Below are positions 17,912 to 27,479 of a stretch of 64,000 bases of DNA, piece after piece. Below the pieces are notes generated by a model. That model searched no databases. It had not been told where the DNA came from and was given only the letters and a program-made list of their open reading frames with translations. The DNA lies in assembly GCA_963702165.1 (NCBI GenBank), contig OY969722.1, positions 310,001 through 374,000 of the forward strand, in the 5' to 3' direction. The number at the start of each line of letters is the position of its first letter. Positions within the stretch are counted from its first letter, which is position 1. A program made the position numbers and the translations under genes. The stretch comes from Terrimesophilobacter sp963702165. Lineage in GTDB: Bacteria; Actinomycetota; Actinomycetes; Actinomycetales; Microbacteriaceae.

Positions 17912-19680
17912 GTGATCACGCGCCTGTCCCAGCTCTTCGTCCGCACCCTCCGTGAGGACCCCTCCGACGCCGAGGTGACGAGCCACCGCCTGCTCGTGCG
18001 CGCCGGCTACATCCGCCGCCAGGCGCCCGGCGTGTTCGCCTGGCTGCCGCTGGGGCTCCGGGTCAAGCGCAAGATCGAGGACATCATCCGCGAGGAGATG
18101 ACGGCGATCGGCGCGCAGGAGGTGCACTTCCCCGCGCTGCTGCCGCGCGAGCCGTACGAGCTGACCGGCCGGTGGACCGAGTACGGCGACGGCCTCTTCC
18201 GTCTCAAGGACCGCAAGGATGCCGACTATCTGCTCGCGCCCACGCACGAGGAGGTCTTCACCCTGATGGTGAAGGACCTGTACTCGAGCTACAAGGACCT
18301 GCCGCTGTCGATCTACCAGATCCAGGACAAGTACCGCGACGAGGCACGGCCCCGCGCCGGTCTCCTGCGCGGCCGCGAGTTCACGATGAAGGACGCCTAC
18401 TCGTTCGACTACACGGATGCGGGGCTCGACGAAGCGTACCAGGACCAGCGCGACGCCTACGAGCGCATCTTCGCGCGCCTCGGCCTCGAGTACGTGATCG
18501 TGCAAGGCCGATGCCGGCGCGATGGGCGGATCGCGAAGCGAGGAGTTCCTGCACCCGACGCCGGTCGGCGAGGACACCTTCGTGCGCTCGGCCGGCGGCT
18601 ACGCGGCCAACGTCGAGGCGTACGACGACCCAGCGGCCTGAACCGATCCAGCTCGACGGGCTGCACCGCCGCGGTGGTGCTGCGACTCACCCAACACACC
18701 GACCATCGCGACCCTCGTGGACCTGGCGAACGCCGAACACCCGCGCGACGGACCGCGCCTGGACGGCAGCCGACACGCTCAAGAACGTCGTGCTGGCGCT
18801 GACCCACCTCGACGGCACGCGCGAGCTCGTCGTCGTGGGCCTGCCCGGCGACCGCGAGGTCGACCTCAAGCGCGTCGAGGTCGCATTCGCGCCCGCCGAG
18901 GTCGAGGCGGCCACCGAGGCCGACTTCGCCGGCAACGACAGCCTCGTCAAGGGCTACATCGGGCCGTGGTCGCCTCAAGGGCCGTCCTCGGCGAGGAGTC
19001 GGCCAGCGGCATCCGGTACCTCGTCGACCCGCGCGTCGTCGACGGGACCCAGTGGGTCACCGGCGCGAACGAGAACGAGAAGCACGTGTTCGGGCTCGTC
19101 GCCGGGCGCGACTTCGTGCCGGACGGCTTCGTCGAGGCTGGCAGAGGTCCGCGACGGCGACCCGGCTCCCGACGGCTCCGGCCCGATTCAAACCGCGCGC
19201 GGCATGGAGATCGGCCACGTCTTCCAGCTCGGCCGCAAGTACGCCGAGGCGCTCGGGCTGAAGGTGCTCGACGAGAACGGCAAGCTCGTCACCGTCACGA
19301 TGGGCTCGTACGGCATCGGCGTCACGCGCATCCTGGCCGTGATCGCCGAGTCGAACAACGACGACAAGGGCCTGATCTGGCCCGAGAACGTCGCGCCGTT
19401 CGACGTGCACGTGATCGCGACGGGCAAGGACGAGGTCGTCTACGAGCTCGGCCGAGCGACTCACGGCCGAGCTCGAGCGCAGCCGGTCTCGACGTGCTCT
19501 TCGACGACCGGCCCAAGGTGTCGCCCGGCGTGAAGTTCGGCGACGCCGAGCTGATCGGCGTGCCGCAGATCGTCATCGTCGGCCGCGACGCCGCCGAGGG
19601 CACGCGTCGAGCTGTGGGACCGGCGCACGGGGGAGCGCAGCGCCGTCACCGTCGCCGAGGCCATCGCGCGTCTGCGCTGA
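17912..19680 (+). CDS. proS: Prolyl-tRNA synthetase (multiple frameshifts in this sequence)
   Basis: From GTG at 17912. About 587 residues if repaired. The class II core shows RRQAPGVFAWLPLGLRVKRKIEDIIREEM, PTHEEVFT, SIYQIQDKYRDEARPRAGLLRGREFTMKDAYSFD, the inserted editing-type domain in the middle, MEIGHVFQLGRKYAEALG, TMGSYGIGVTRILA and the anticodon-binding domain. Breaks occur near 18505, 18632, in a cluster 18665-18760, near 18975, 19140, 19447, 19485 and 19603; each is repaired by one base. Essential in all bacteria, so this many lesions must be sequence errors. Confidence 0.93.
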
Positions 19681-19789
19681 CGGCAGGGCAGGAAACTCCG
19701 GGCCGAATCTCGGGTACCGTAGATAGACGGCTTTCTCGCTGTGCGGTGAAGCTCGCGTCATTACGAGAGTTGAATAGTGGAGGCCCGCA

Positions 19790-20810
19790 GTGGACATCGA
19801 CCTGAGCGTGCTGCGGCTCATGGAGCGCGAGCGCGAGATCCCGTTCGAGGAACTCGTGCAGATCATCGAGCAGGCCATCCTCACCGCCTACCTCAAGCAC
19901 ACCGGGCGAGGCGAGACCAGCCACGGGCACGGCCACGCGCATCGTGACGAGCCGGCCCCAGCGCGCGTCGAACTCGACCGCAAGACCGGCCACGTGTCGG
20001 TCTTCGTCCCCGAGCTCGACGACGAGGGCAACGTCATCGGCGAGGCCGAGGACAGCCCGAGCGACTTCGGCCGCATCGCGCGCCTTCGCCGCGAAGCAGG
20101 TCATCAACCAGCGCCTGCGCGACATCGCGCGACGACGCGGTGCTCGGCGAGTTCAAGGGCCGCGAGGGCGACATCGTCGCCGGCGTCATCCAGCAGGGAC
20201 CGAACCCGCGGATGATCCACGTCGACCTCGGCACCATCGAGGCGATCCTGCCGCCCGAGGAGCAGGTGCCCGGCGAGGACTACGCGCACGGCACCCGCAT
20301 CCGCGTCTATGTCACGAGCGTGAGCAAGGGACTCAAGGGCCCGCAGATCACCGTGCTCGCGCACGCACCCGTCGCTCGTGCGCAAGCTGTTCGCGCTCGA
20401 GGTTCCCGAGATCGCCAGCGGCGTCGTCGAGATCGTCTCGCTCGCCCGCGAGGCCGGCCACCGCACCAAGATCGCGGTGCGCGCCACCGAGCCCGGCGTC
20501 AACGCCAAGGGCGCCTGCATCGGCGAGCTCGGCCAGCGCGTGCGCGCCGTCACCGCAGAGCTCAACAACGAGAAGATCGACATCGTCGACTACTCGCGAC
20601 GACCTGCGCGACCTTCGTCGCGAACGCGCTGTCGCCGGCCAAGGTGACGAGCGCCTTCGTGATCGACGAGTCGCTCAAGGCGGTGCGCGCGCTCGTGCCC
20701 GACTACCAGCTGTCGCTCGCGATCGGCAAGGAAGGCCAGAACGCCCGCCTCGCCGCCAAGCTGACCGGCGCCGGATCGACATCCAGCCCGACTCGACGAT
20801 GGAGTCGTGA
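19790..20810 (+). CDS. nusA: Transcription termination/antitermination factor NusA (frameshifted)
   Basis: About 338 residues from GTG with GTGGAGG upstream. NusA N-terminal domain (LRLMEREREIPFEELVQIIEQAILTAY), S1 domain (GREGDIVAGVIQQG), KH domains (VRKLFALEVPEIASGVVEIVSLAREAG, GQRVRAV, LAIGKEGQNARLAAKLTG). As usual in actinobacteria, there is no acidic C-terminal repeat. Frame breaks near 20085, 20126, 20365, 20595, 20606 and 20775, mostly one extra C before a G. The gene that normally precedes it, rimP, is absent from the 109-bp gap to proS. Confidence 0.93.
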
Positions 20811-20881
20811 CCGGCCCTGCGCCAGGCATCCGCGTTCCGTCGAAACGCGGCTGGGACACGCTCAGCGTGGGAGGGTCTAGT

Positions 20882-21157
20882 ATGGAACCCGTCAGAACGT
20901 GCCTCGGCTGTCGGCAGCGCGCCGACCGATCCGCATTGCTGAGGGTTGTCGCGCGCGACGGCGAGGTGGTTCCGGATGTCGTGGCCAGCCTGCCCGGTCG
21001 AGGCGCGTGGGTGCACCCCACCCGCGACTGCATCGAGACCGCAATCAGACGCACGGCCTTCGGGCGCGCGCTGCGCGTGACCGGTGCCCTCGACACGAGC
21101 AAGGTGCTGACCCAAAAGAAGTCCGGAGACCTTCCGGCATCCACAAGTAACAGCTGA
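20882..21157 (+). CDS. YlxR family RNA-binding protein (DUF448)
   Basis: 91 residues from ATG (frame open further 5', but the family begins here, behind GGGAGGG). VRTCLGCRQRADRSALLRVVA is the YlxR signature; GRGAWVHPTRDCIETAIRRTAFGRAL completes the fold. A small basic protein always found between nusA and infB; suggested to bind RNA or act with RNase P or as a nucleoid-associated regulator. This gene is free of frameshifts although its neighbours are not. Confidence 0.92.
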   Translation: MEPVRTCLGCRQRADRSALLRVVARDGEVVPDVVASLPGRGAWVHPTRDCIETAIRRTAFGRALRVTGALDTSKVLTQKKSGDLPASTSNS

Positions 21158-21263
21158 CAGAACAGGCTGAATGACACATGGACAACTAATGAGCGGCTCG
21201 AAATGAGATCCGTCCGTAACTAGCGTCCTGCTCCTGTCTCGGGTGGGCCCAGACAGGAGAATT

Positions 21264-23949
21264 GTGGCAAAACCACGCGTGCACGAGATCGCAGCAGAAC
21301 TCGGCATTGAAAGCAAGATCGCCCTTGAGAAGCTCAAGGAGATGGGCGAGTTCGTCAAGGGACCGTCGTCCAGCATCGAACCGCCGGTCGCCCGCAAGGT
21401 GAAGGCCGCGCTCGAGGCGGACGGCATCAAGCCGCGCCTAAGCCAGCCGAGGCGCCGCCGAAGGCAGCCCGCCAAGGCGGCCCGCCAAGCCAGAGCGAGC
21501 CCGAGCGCCGGCCCCCGCGTCCGAGCGCCATGCCCCCGCAGGCCGAGGCGCCTGCACCGCGCACCGGCAGGCGCCGAGGACAGCCGCGCCGGCCCCGGCG
21601 CGAGCCCGAGCCGGATGCCCCGGCAGCAGGTGGCGCACCGCGCCCCGGCACCCCGCGTCCCGGCAACAACCCCTTCGCCTCGAACCAGGGCATGCAGCGC
21701 CCCGGCGCACCGCGCCCCGGCAACAACCCGTTCGCGTCGACCCAGGGCATGCAGCGCCCGGCCGACGCCCGCGACGGCATCCCGCGCCCGGCGCCCCGCG
21801 CCCCGGCGCGCCGCGCCCCGGCGCGCCGCGTCCCGGCTGGTGCTCGGTGCGGGTCGTCCCGGCGCGGTCCGTCCCGGTGGTGCCGGCGGCGGCGCTCGTC
21901 CCGGCTGGTGCCGGTGGCGGCTTCCGTCCCGGCGGCGCCCCAGGCGGTGGCCCGGAACTTCGGCCCGAACCGCGCCGCAGGCGGCGGCGGTCGTGGTCGC
22001 GGCCCCGGCGGTGGAACCGCTGGTGCATTCGGTCGCGGTGGCGGCAAGAGCAAGGCCCGCAAGTCGAAGCGTACGAAGCGCGCCGAGTTCGAGCTGCGCG
22101 AAGCCCCGTCGCTCGGCGGCGTCAGCGTCCCCCGCGGCGACGGCAAGACCGTCATTCGCCTGCGTCGCGGTGCATCCATCACGGACTTCGCCGACAAGAT
22201 CGACACGAGCCCCGGCAACCTCGTCACCGTGCTGTTCCACCTCGGTCAGATGGCCACGGCGACCGAGTCGCTCGACGAGGCGACCTTCGAGATGCTCGGC
22301 GACGAGCTCGGCTTCAAGATCCAGATGGTCTCGCCCGAGGACGAGGACCGCGAGCTGCTCGCGGGCTTCGACATCGACCTCGACCAGGAGCTCGAGGACG
22401 AGGACGACGAGGACCTGGCGAGCACGTCCGCCGGTCGTCACCGTCATGGGTCACGTCGACCACGGTAAGACCAGGCTGCTCGACGCGATCCGCAAGGCCA
22501 ACGTCGTCGCCGGTGAGGCCGGTGGCATCACCCAGCACATCGGTGCCTACCAGGTCGTGCGCCGAGCACGAGGGCATCGAACGCGCCATCACCTTCATCG
22601 ACACCCCGGGTCACGAGGCGTTCACCGCCATGCGTGCTCGTGGTGCGCAGGTCACCGACATCGCGATCCTCGTGGTCGCGGCCGACGACGGCATCATGCC
22701 GCAGACGGTTGAGGCGCTCAACCACGCCCAGGCGGCCGACGTGCCGATCGTGGTCGCGGTCAACAAGATCGACAAGACGGAGGCCAACCCGGCCAAGGTG
22801 CGCCAGCAGCTCACCGAGTTCGGTCTCGTCGCCGAGGAGTACGGCGGAGACACGATGTTCGTCGACGTCTCGGCGCTCAACAACATCGGCATCCGGAACT
22901 GCTCGACGCCGTGCTGCTCACCGCGGATGCCGGACTCGACCTGCGCGCCAACCCGAACAAGGATGCGCGCGGTGTCGCCATCGAGGCGAAGCTCGACAAG
23001 GGACGCGGTGCGGTCGCGACCGTGCTCATCCAGTCGGGAACGCTCGAGGTCGGCGACCCGATCGTCGCCGGAACCGCCTACGGCCGCGTTCGCGCGATGT
23101 TCGACGAGAACGGCGAGCCGCGTCGAGGTCGCGACGCCGGCGCGTCCGGTGCCGGTGCTCGGACTGACCTCGGTGCCTCGCGCCGGTGACACGTTCCTCG
23201 TCACCGACGACGACCGCACCGCCCGCCAGATCGCTGAGAAGCGCGAAGCCGTCGAGCGCAACGCCCTGCTGGCTCGCAGCCGCAAGCGCATCAGCCTCGA
23301 GGACTTCACCAAGGCGCTCGAAGACGGCAAGGTCGAGTCGCTCAACCTCATCATCAAGGGTGACGTCTCCGGTGCCGTCGAGGCGCTCGAGGAGTCGCTG
23401 CTCAAGATCGAGGTCGACGAGTCGGTTCAGCTGCGCATCATCCACCGCGGTGTCGGTGCTGTCACCGAGAGCGACGTCAACCTCGCTACCGTCGACAACG
23501 CCATCATCATCGGGTTCAACGTGCGCCCCGACCCGAAGGCCCGCGACCGCGCGGCCGCGAGGGTGTCGACGTGCGGTTCTACTCGGTCATCTACACGGCG
23601 CATCGACGACGTCGAGAACTCGCTCAAGGGCATGCTCAAGCCGGAGTACGAAGAGGTGCAGTCGGGTGTCGCGGAGATCCGCGAGGTCTTCCGCTCCTCC
23701 AAGTTCGGCAACGTCGCCGGTGTCATCGTGCGGTCGGGAACGATCACGCGCAACGCCAAGGCGCGCGTCATCCGCGATGGCGTCGTCGTCGGCGACAACC
23801 TCGCGATCGAGAGCCTGCGTCGCTTCAAGGACGACGTCACCGAGGTGCGCACGGACTTCGAAGCCGGTATCGGCCTCGGCAAGTTCAACGACATCCAGAT
23901 CGGCGACGAGATCGAGACGATCGAACTGAAGGAGAAGCCCCGGGTCTAA
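21264..23949 (+). CDS. infB: Translation initiation factor IF-2 (multiple frameshifts)
   Basis: About 890 residues from GTG with ACAGGAGA upstream. N-terminal IF2N helix (KPRVHEIAAELGIESKIALEKLKEMGEFVKG), then a long Pro/Arg/Gly-rich linker including two near-identical RPGNNPFAS units (about 21650-21750) and G-rich repeats. The GTPase domain has MGHVDHGKTRLLD (G1), GGITQHIGAYQV (G2), DTPGHEAF (G3) and NKIDK (G4), followed by domains II-IV. Frame breaks lie near 21437, 21470, 21485, 22432, 22562, 22898, 23125 and 23560-23600. Essential; lesions are presumed sequence errors. Confidence 0.95.
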
Positions 23950-23959
23950 CGTACGGCTT

Positions 23960-24028
23960 CGGCTGTCGGTGCCGGCACGGAGAACGGGGCCCCTGCCCCG
24001 AGTCTCCTTAGCCTGACACCGGCAGCCG
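23960..24028 (+). repeat. Long stem-loop between infB and rbfA
   Basis: CGGCTGTCGGTG (23960-23971) pairs with CACCGGCAGCCG (24017-24028), 12 bp with one G-U pair. The loop contains a smaller GGGGC/GCCCC hairpin and ends CTCCTTAGCCTG. No clear T-run. It could be a processing or attenuation site within the nusA-infB-rbfA transcript. Confidence 0.5.
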
Positions 24029-24075
24029 ACCGGCCTGACGGCTGTTCACCAGGCTCATAGGAGAGGAGAAGCACA

Positions 24076-24516
24076 ATGGCTGATCGCAGCACGCGCGGCC
24101 AAGATGGCCGACCGCATCAAGGTGATCGTCGCCGAAGCGCCTCGAGCGCGGGCATCAAGGACCCGCGCCTCGGCTTCGTGACCATCACCGACGTGCAGGT
24201 GACCGGCGACCTGCAGCACGCCTCCGTCTTCTACACGGTGTACGGCACCGACGAGGAGCGCGCCGACTCGGCCGCCGCCCTCAAGTCGGCGACCGGCATG
24301 CTGCGCAGCGAGGTGGGCAAGAACATCACCGCGCGGCTCACGCCGAGCCTCGAGTTCATCGCGGACGCGATCCCCGAGAACGCGACGCACATCGACTCCC
24401 TGCTCGCCGAGGCGCGCAATGCGCGACGCCGAGGTCGAGCAGACCTCGCCAAGACCGCGCAGTACGCCGGCGACGAGGACCCGTACGTCAAGCCGCGCGA
24501 AGACGACGAAGAGTAG
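24076..24516 (+). CDS. rbfA: 30S ribosome-binding factor RbfA (frameshifted)
   Basis: 147 codons in an open frame from ATG behind GGAGAGGAG, but two stretches are out of phase. Near 24090-24140 the expected ...AAKMADRIKVIVAEALE... appears only after removing one base at each end. Near 24420-24455 RNRDAEVEQLAK needs similar repair. The clean part, IKDPRLGFVTITDVQVTGDL through ENATHIDSLL, is a standard RbfA KH-like fold for 16S maturation at low temperature. Ends in a short acidic tail typical of actinobacteria. Confidence 0.9.
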   Translation: MADRSTRGQDGRPHQGDRRRSASSAGIKDPRLGFVTITDVQVTGDLQHASVFYTVYGTDEERADSAAALKSATGMLRSEVGKNITARLTPSLEFIADAIPENATHIDSLLAEARNARRRGRADLAKTAQYAGDEDPYVKPREDDEE

Positions 24517-24530
24517 CTAGATCCCTCATT

Positions 24531-24586
24531 GAGTCGGGAGTAGTTGCCCAAATGACACCGGTCAAAAGGGCAACTACTCCCGACTC
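24531..24586. terminator. 19-bp perfect inverted repeat between converging rbfA and mutY
   Basis: GAGTCGGGAGTAGTTGCCC (24531-24549) is exactly complementary to 24568-24586, with an 18-base loop containing CCGGTCAAAA. A stem this long suits a bidirectional terminator for rbfA (+) and mutY (-), although neither side has a strong T-run. The right arm overlaps the last codons of mutY, so that coding sequence is built partly from the repeat. Confidence 0.75.
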
Positions 24587-25462
24587 GATGCGTTTAAGGG
24601 GAGGCGGTAGCCGGATGCCGCTGTGCCGGTCGCGAGGCCGTCAGCCAGCACGCCGGCGAGCGCACGCTCGAACTGTGGCGCATCAGGCCACAGCGCGGCG
24701 AGTTCGTCATGGGAAACGGGGTCGTCGGCCTCTCGCAGCGCTGCGACGATGAGCCCGCGCACCTGCCGGTCGGAGCCCTCGAACCGCTTCTGAACCGCCG
24801 CCCGCGCTCCGGTGTACTCCGGCTTGCCCGCCGCTCTCCAGGCGCACGCGTCCACGATCGGGCACACCTGGCAACGAGGCGAGCGCGCGGTGCAGACCAG
24901 GGCGCCGAGCTCCATCACCCCGGCGTTCACCAGCTTGGCTCGCGCCGGGTCCTCTGGCAGCAGCGATTCCATGGCGGCCAGGTCCCTCCGGGTGGATGGC
25001 GGAGCGGCCTCACCCTGGCCGGTCGACCGCGCGGGCGATCACCCTGCGGACGTTCGTGTCGACCACCGGGTGCCGCAACCCGAAAGCGAAGCTTGCCACC
25101 GCGCGTGCGGTGTAGTCGCCCACCCCGGGCAGCTGCAGCAGCGCATCCACGTCGCTGGGCACGATCCCGCCGTGGCGCTCGGTGATCGCCGCGGCCGCAG
25201 CGTGCAGGTTCAGCGCTCGGCGCGGGTACCCCAGCCTGTGCCAGGCCCGCACCGCTTCGCCGGGTGCTTCGCGAGCGAGATCGGAGGGTGTCGGCCAGCG
25301 GCGCATCCATGCCTCCCACTGCGGCAGCACTCTGGCCACCGGGGTCTGCTGCAGCATCACCTCGCTGACCAGGACTCCCCAAGGCGAGCAGTCCGGTCGC
25401 CGCCACGGCAGGTCCCTCCCGGCCTGCGCGAACCAGGCGACAACAGGCTCGGCGATGCTCAT
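24574..25462 (-). CDS. mutY: A/G-specific adenine glycosylase MutY (one frameshift)
   Basis: About 295 residues. The base-excision enzyme that removes A opposite 8-oxoG. LPWRR, SEVMLQQTPVARVLPQWEAWM with the catalytic Glu, the HhH motif LPGVGDYTARAVASFAFG and the catalytic Asp in VVDTNVRRV; then the [4Fe-4S] ligands C-x6-C-x2-C-x5-C in CTARSPRCQVCPIVDAC. One extra base near 25019-25022 separates the two halves (an additional C at GAC-GGC). The C-terminal NUDIX-like domain is short, as in actinobacteria. Likely intact in the organism. Confidence 0.9.
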
Positions 25463-25471
25463 CTACTCAGC

Positions 25472-26320
25472 CTAGGAGCGCGCCGCCTGCAGTTCCCGCA
25501 CGAGCGGGACCGCGCGCGGCTCCCAGCCGAGCGAGCGCGCCTTCGCCCCGTCCGCGTGCTGCGACATCAGCAGCGCGTCGGCGAACGCGGCACCGAGACG
25601 CTCGCGACTCTCCGCGGCGGTCTCGGCGACCCAACCCGCCCCCGTAGCCTCGGCCAGTTCACGCACGGTGGGGTTGTGGCCGCTCACCCCGAGCAGATAG
25701 CCGAGCCCGCTGCCCGACTCCACGACCCCCCGATACAACCGCGCCAGGTCGCGTACATGCACTGTCGTCCAGCGCTGTTCGCCGTTGCCGACCAAGCGGA
25801 CCCGACCCGCGTCATCCCGGTCGGAGGTGATGAGTGCCGGGATGCCGAGCCCGGCGCCGTAAACGACACCGGGCGCCAGTATCGTCGCGGTCAGCGGGCT
25901 GTCCAGCAGAGTCTGCGCCACTCCTGGCCGCCATGCCACCAGAGCCGGCGGGTTCAGTCGCGACCGTTCGGTCAGGTGCTGGCCGTTGCCGTAGACCCAG
26001 GCGCCGCTCGTGTGCAGATAGGGCTTGCCGGAGGCGCCCAGCCCGGCGACCGCGGCCGCCGCGACGGTCGCATCGAATCTTGGTGCCGTCGCGTCCTGCG
26101 GGAGTGCGGTGCTGATTGCGGCGTCCGCAGCAGCGAATTGCTCCGCCAGCCACTCGCCGTCAGCTGTGTCGCCCACCACGGGCATCGACCCGAGTGCCGC
26201 TGCCAGGCGAGCCGCGCTGTGGCTGCGCACGAGCGCTGTTACCGTGTGCCCTGCGGAGAGGAGCTCGCTGGCGACGGCCTTGCCGATGAAACCGGTCACC
26301 CCGGTGAGTGTGATCTTCAT
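25472..26320 (-). CDS. NAD(P)-dependent nucleoside-diphosphate-sugar epimerase-like SDR
   Basis: About 282 residues from the ATG of MKITLTGVTGFIGKAVASEL. Extended/atypical short-chain dehydrogenase: TGVTGFIG binds NAD(P), and HTSGAWVYG carries the S..Y region in which the active-site Tyr is followed by G-N-G rather than x3-K. It is divergent from an HxlR regulator 55 bp away, a common pairing for quinone- or aldehyde-responsive reductases. The substrate is unknown. Confidence 0.75.
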   Translation of the reverse strand: MKITLTGVTGFIGKAVASELLSAGHTVTALVRSHSAARLAAALGSMPVVGDTADGEWLAEQFAAADAAISTALPQDATAPRFDATVAAAAVAGLGASGKPYLHTSGAWVYGNGQHLTERSRLNPPALVAWRPGVAQTLLDSPLTATILAPGVVYGAGLGIPALITSDRDDAGRVRLVGNGEQRWTTVHVRDLARLYRGVVESGSGLGYLLGVSGHNPTVRELAEATGAGWVAETAAESRERLGAAFADALLMSQHADGAKARSLGWEPRAVPLVRELQAARS

Positions 26321-26375
26321 GGATCGTGAGGCTACGCACCGACCGCCTGGCACCTCAAAGGAAGGAAGTTACCGG

Positions 26376-26825
26376 ATGGATATCGCTTCGGGTGAGCACG
26401 CTCGAAACGTGCTGGACGTCAACTGTCCAAGCCGCGTAGTGCTGCAGCGTCTCGGCAGCAAATGGACGAGCTTCGTCCTCATCGCACTCGGCGACCATGG
26501 CACGTCCCGCTTCGCCGAACTGAGATCGGCGATCGGCGAGATCAGCCCCAAGGTGCTGACCGAGACCCTCCGCGGTCTGGAGAGCGATGGTCTGGTGCGG
26601 CGCGCGGTCTTCGCCGAGGTTCCCCCGCGCGTGGAGTACTCGCTGACCGAGCTGGGCGCCTCCCTCAACCGCTCCCTCGAGGGCATCCGTGCCTGGGCGC
26701 AGCTGCATGCAGACGACATGCTTGCGGCGCGGGAGCGAAGCGAACAGGCCGCCGACGAGCTCGTGCTGGCGAGCATCGGGCACAGGGCAGCCTCGTCCGG
26801 ACACAAGGGTGACTTCCCGGCCTAG
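26376..26825 (+). CDS. HxlR-family transcriptional regulator
   Basis: 149 residues from ATG with GGAAGG upstream. Winged helix VLQRLGSKWTSFVLIALGDHGTSRFAELRSAIGEISPKVLTETLRGLESDGLV, the HxlR core. A single N-terminal Cys in VNCPSR, at the place where some members sense aldehydes or disulfide stress. The C-terminal extension of about 30 residues is charged. Likely controls the divergent SDR gene and itself from the shared 55-bp intergenic region. Confidence 0.85.
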   Translation: MDIASGEHARNVLDVNCPSRVVLQRLGSKWTSFVLIALGDHGTSRFAELRSAIGEISPKVLTETLRGLESDGLVRRAVFAEVPPRVEYSLTELGASLNRSLEGIRAWAQLHADDMLAARERSEQAADELVLASIGHRAASSGHKGDFPA

Positions 26826-26834
26826 GCTGGGGCC

Positions 26835-27470
26835 ATGGCCAGGTGGGCACCGCTGAAGAAGGACCAGCTCGAGTCTGTCGCGAGCGAGATCCTGCACAAC
26901 TATGCTCGCGGCCGAGCCACTGTCGCGGTCGATGGTCGCTACAACGCAGGTCAGAAGGAGTTCGCCGACGGACTGGCGGATGCGCTGCGCGCGTCAACGA
27001 AGCACGTCTTCAGGGCGTCGATGGACGACTTCTTCCAGCCCCGCGCGGAGCGCGACCGCGCCGGCTGGCTGGACCCGAAGGCGCATTACCGCAGCGCCTA
27101 CGACTATTCTCTGTTCCGGCGCGTGCTGCTCGACCCGTTTCGCACCGCGGGCAGCACCGGCTTCGTGCTCACCGGTTTCGATGAACAACGCGACCAGCCG
27201 GTGACGCAGCCGAAATGGATGTCGGCCGGACCGGATGCTGTTCTCGTCGTCGATGGGGTGTATCTGCACCGTCCGGAGCTCGCCCCGCTGTGGAACTACT
27301 CGGTGTGGGTCACCCGCACCCAGACGCCCCCGGCAACCGAGCTCGAGACCAGGGGAGCCGAGGCAGACGAGTTCTACATCCAGGGTGTCGACCCGAGCAT
27401 GAAGGCCGCGGCGATCATCGACAACACCGACCCGGAGCATCCGAGACGCGTCTTCGAAGACGCCTGTTGA
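26835..27470 (+). CDS. Uridine kinase-like P-loop protein with altered Walker A
   Basis: 211 residues from ATG, 9 bp after the HxlR stop. Overall like actinobacterial uridine kinase/phosphoribulokinase homologues: SMDDFFQPRAERDRAGW, FDEQRDQP, VLVVDGVYLHRPEL, YSVWVTRT. The Walker A that should read GxxxxGK[ST] is GRYNAGQK here, so the phosphate-binding Lys is displaced or replaced by Gln. Either the enzyme is inactive as a kinase or Lys at the next position compensates. Confidence 0.65.
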   Translation: MARWAPLKKDQLESVASEILHNYARGRATVAVDGRYNAGQKEFADGLADALRASTKHVFRASMDDFFQPRAERDRAGWLDPKAHYRSAYDYSLFRRVLLDPFRTAGSTGFVLTGFDEQRDQPVTQPKWMSAGPDAVLVVDGVYLHRPELAPLWNYSVWVTRTQTPPATELETRGAEADEFYIQGVDPSMKAAAIIDNTDPEHPRRVFEDAC

Positions 27471-27479
27471 CGCCTGGCC

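Noticed and set aside
21640..21760. Tandem repeat in infB as a possible CRISPR-like or mobile repeat
   Set aside because: It encodes the RPGNNPFAS units of the IF-2 linker, common in this family, and has no spacers.
21264..24516. Programmed ribosomal frameshifting in infB and rbfA
   Set aside because: There are many shifts of both signs at non-slippery sites and the same pattern in unrelated genes, so sequence error is the better explanation.
24812..26329. A 505-codon open frame on the plus strand opposite mutY and the SDR gene
   Set aside because: No homology-like content; the opposite-strand genes carry clear motifs.
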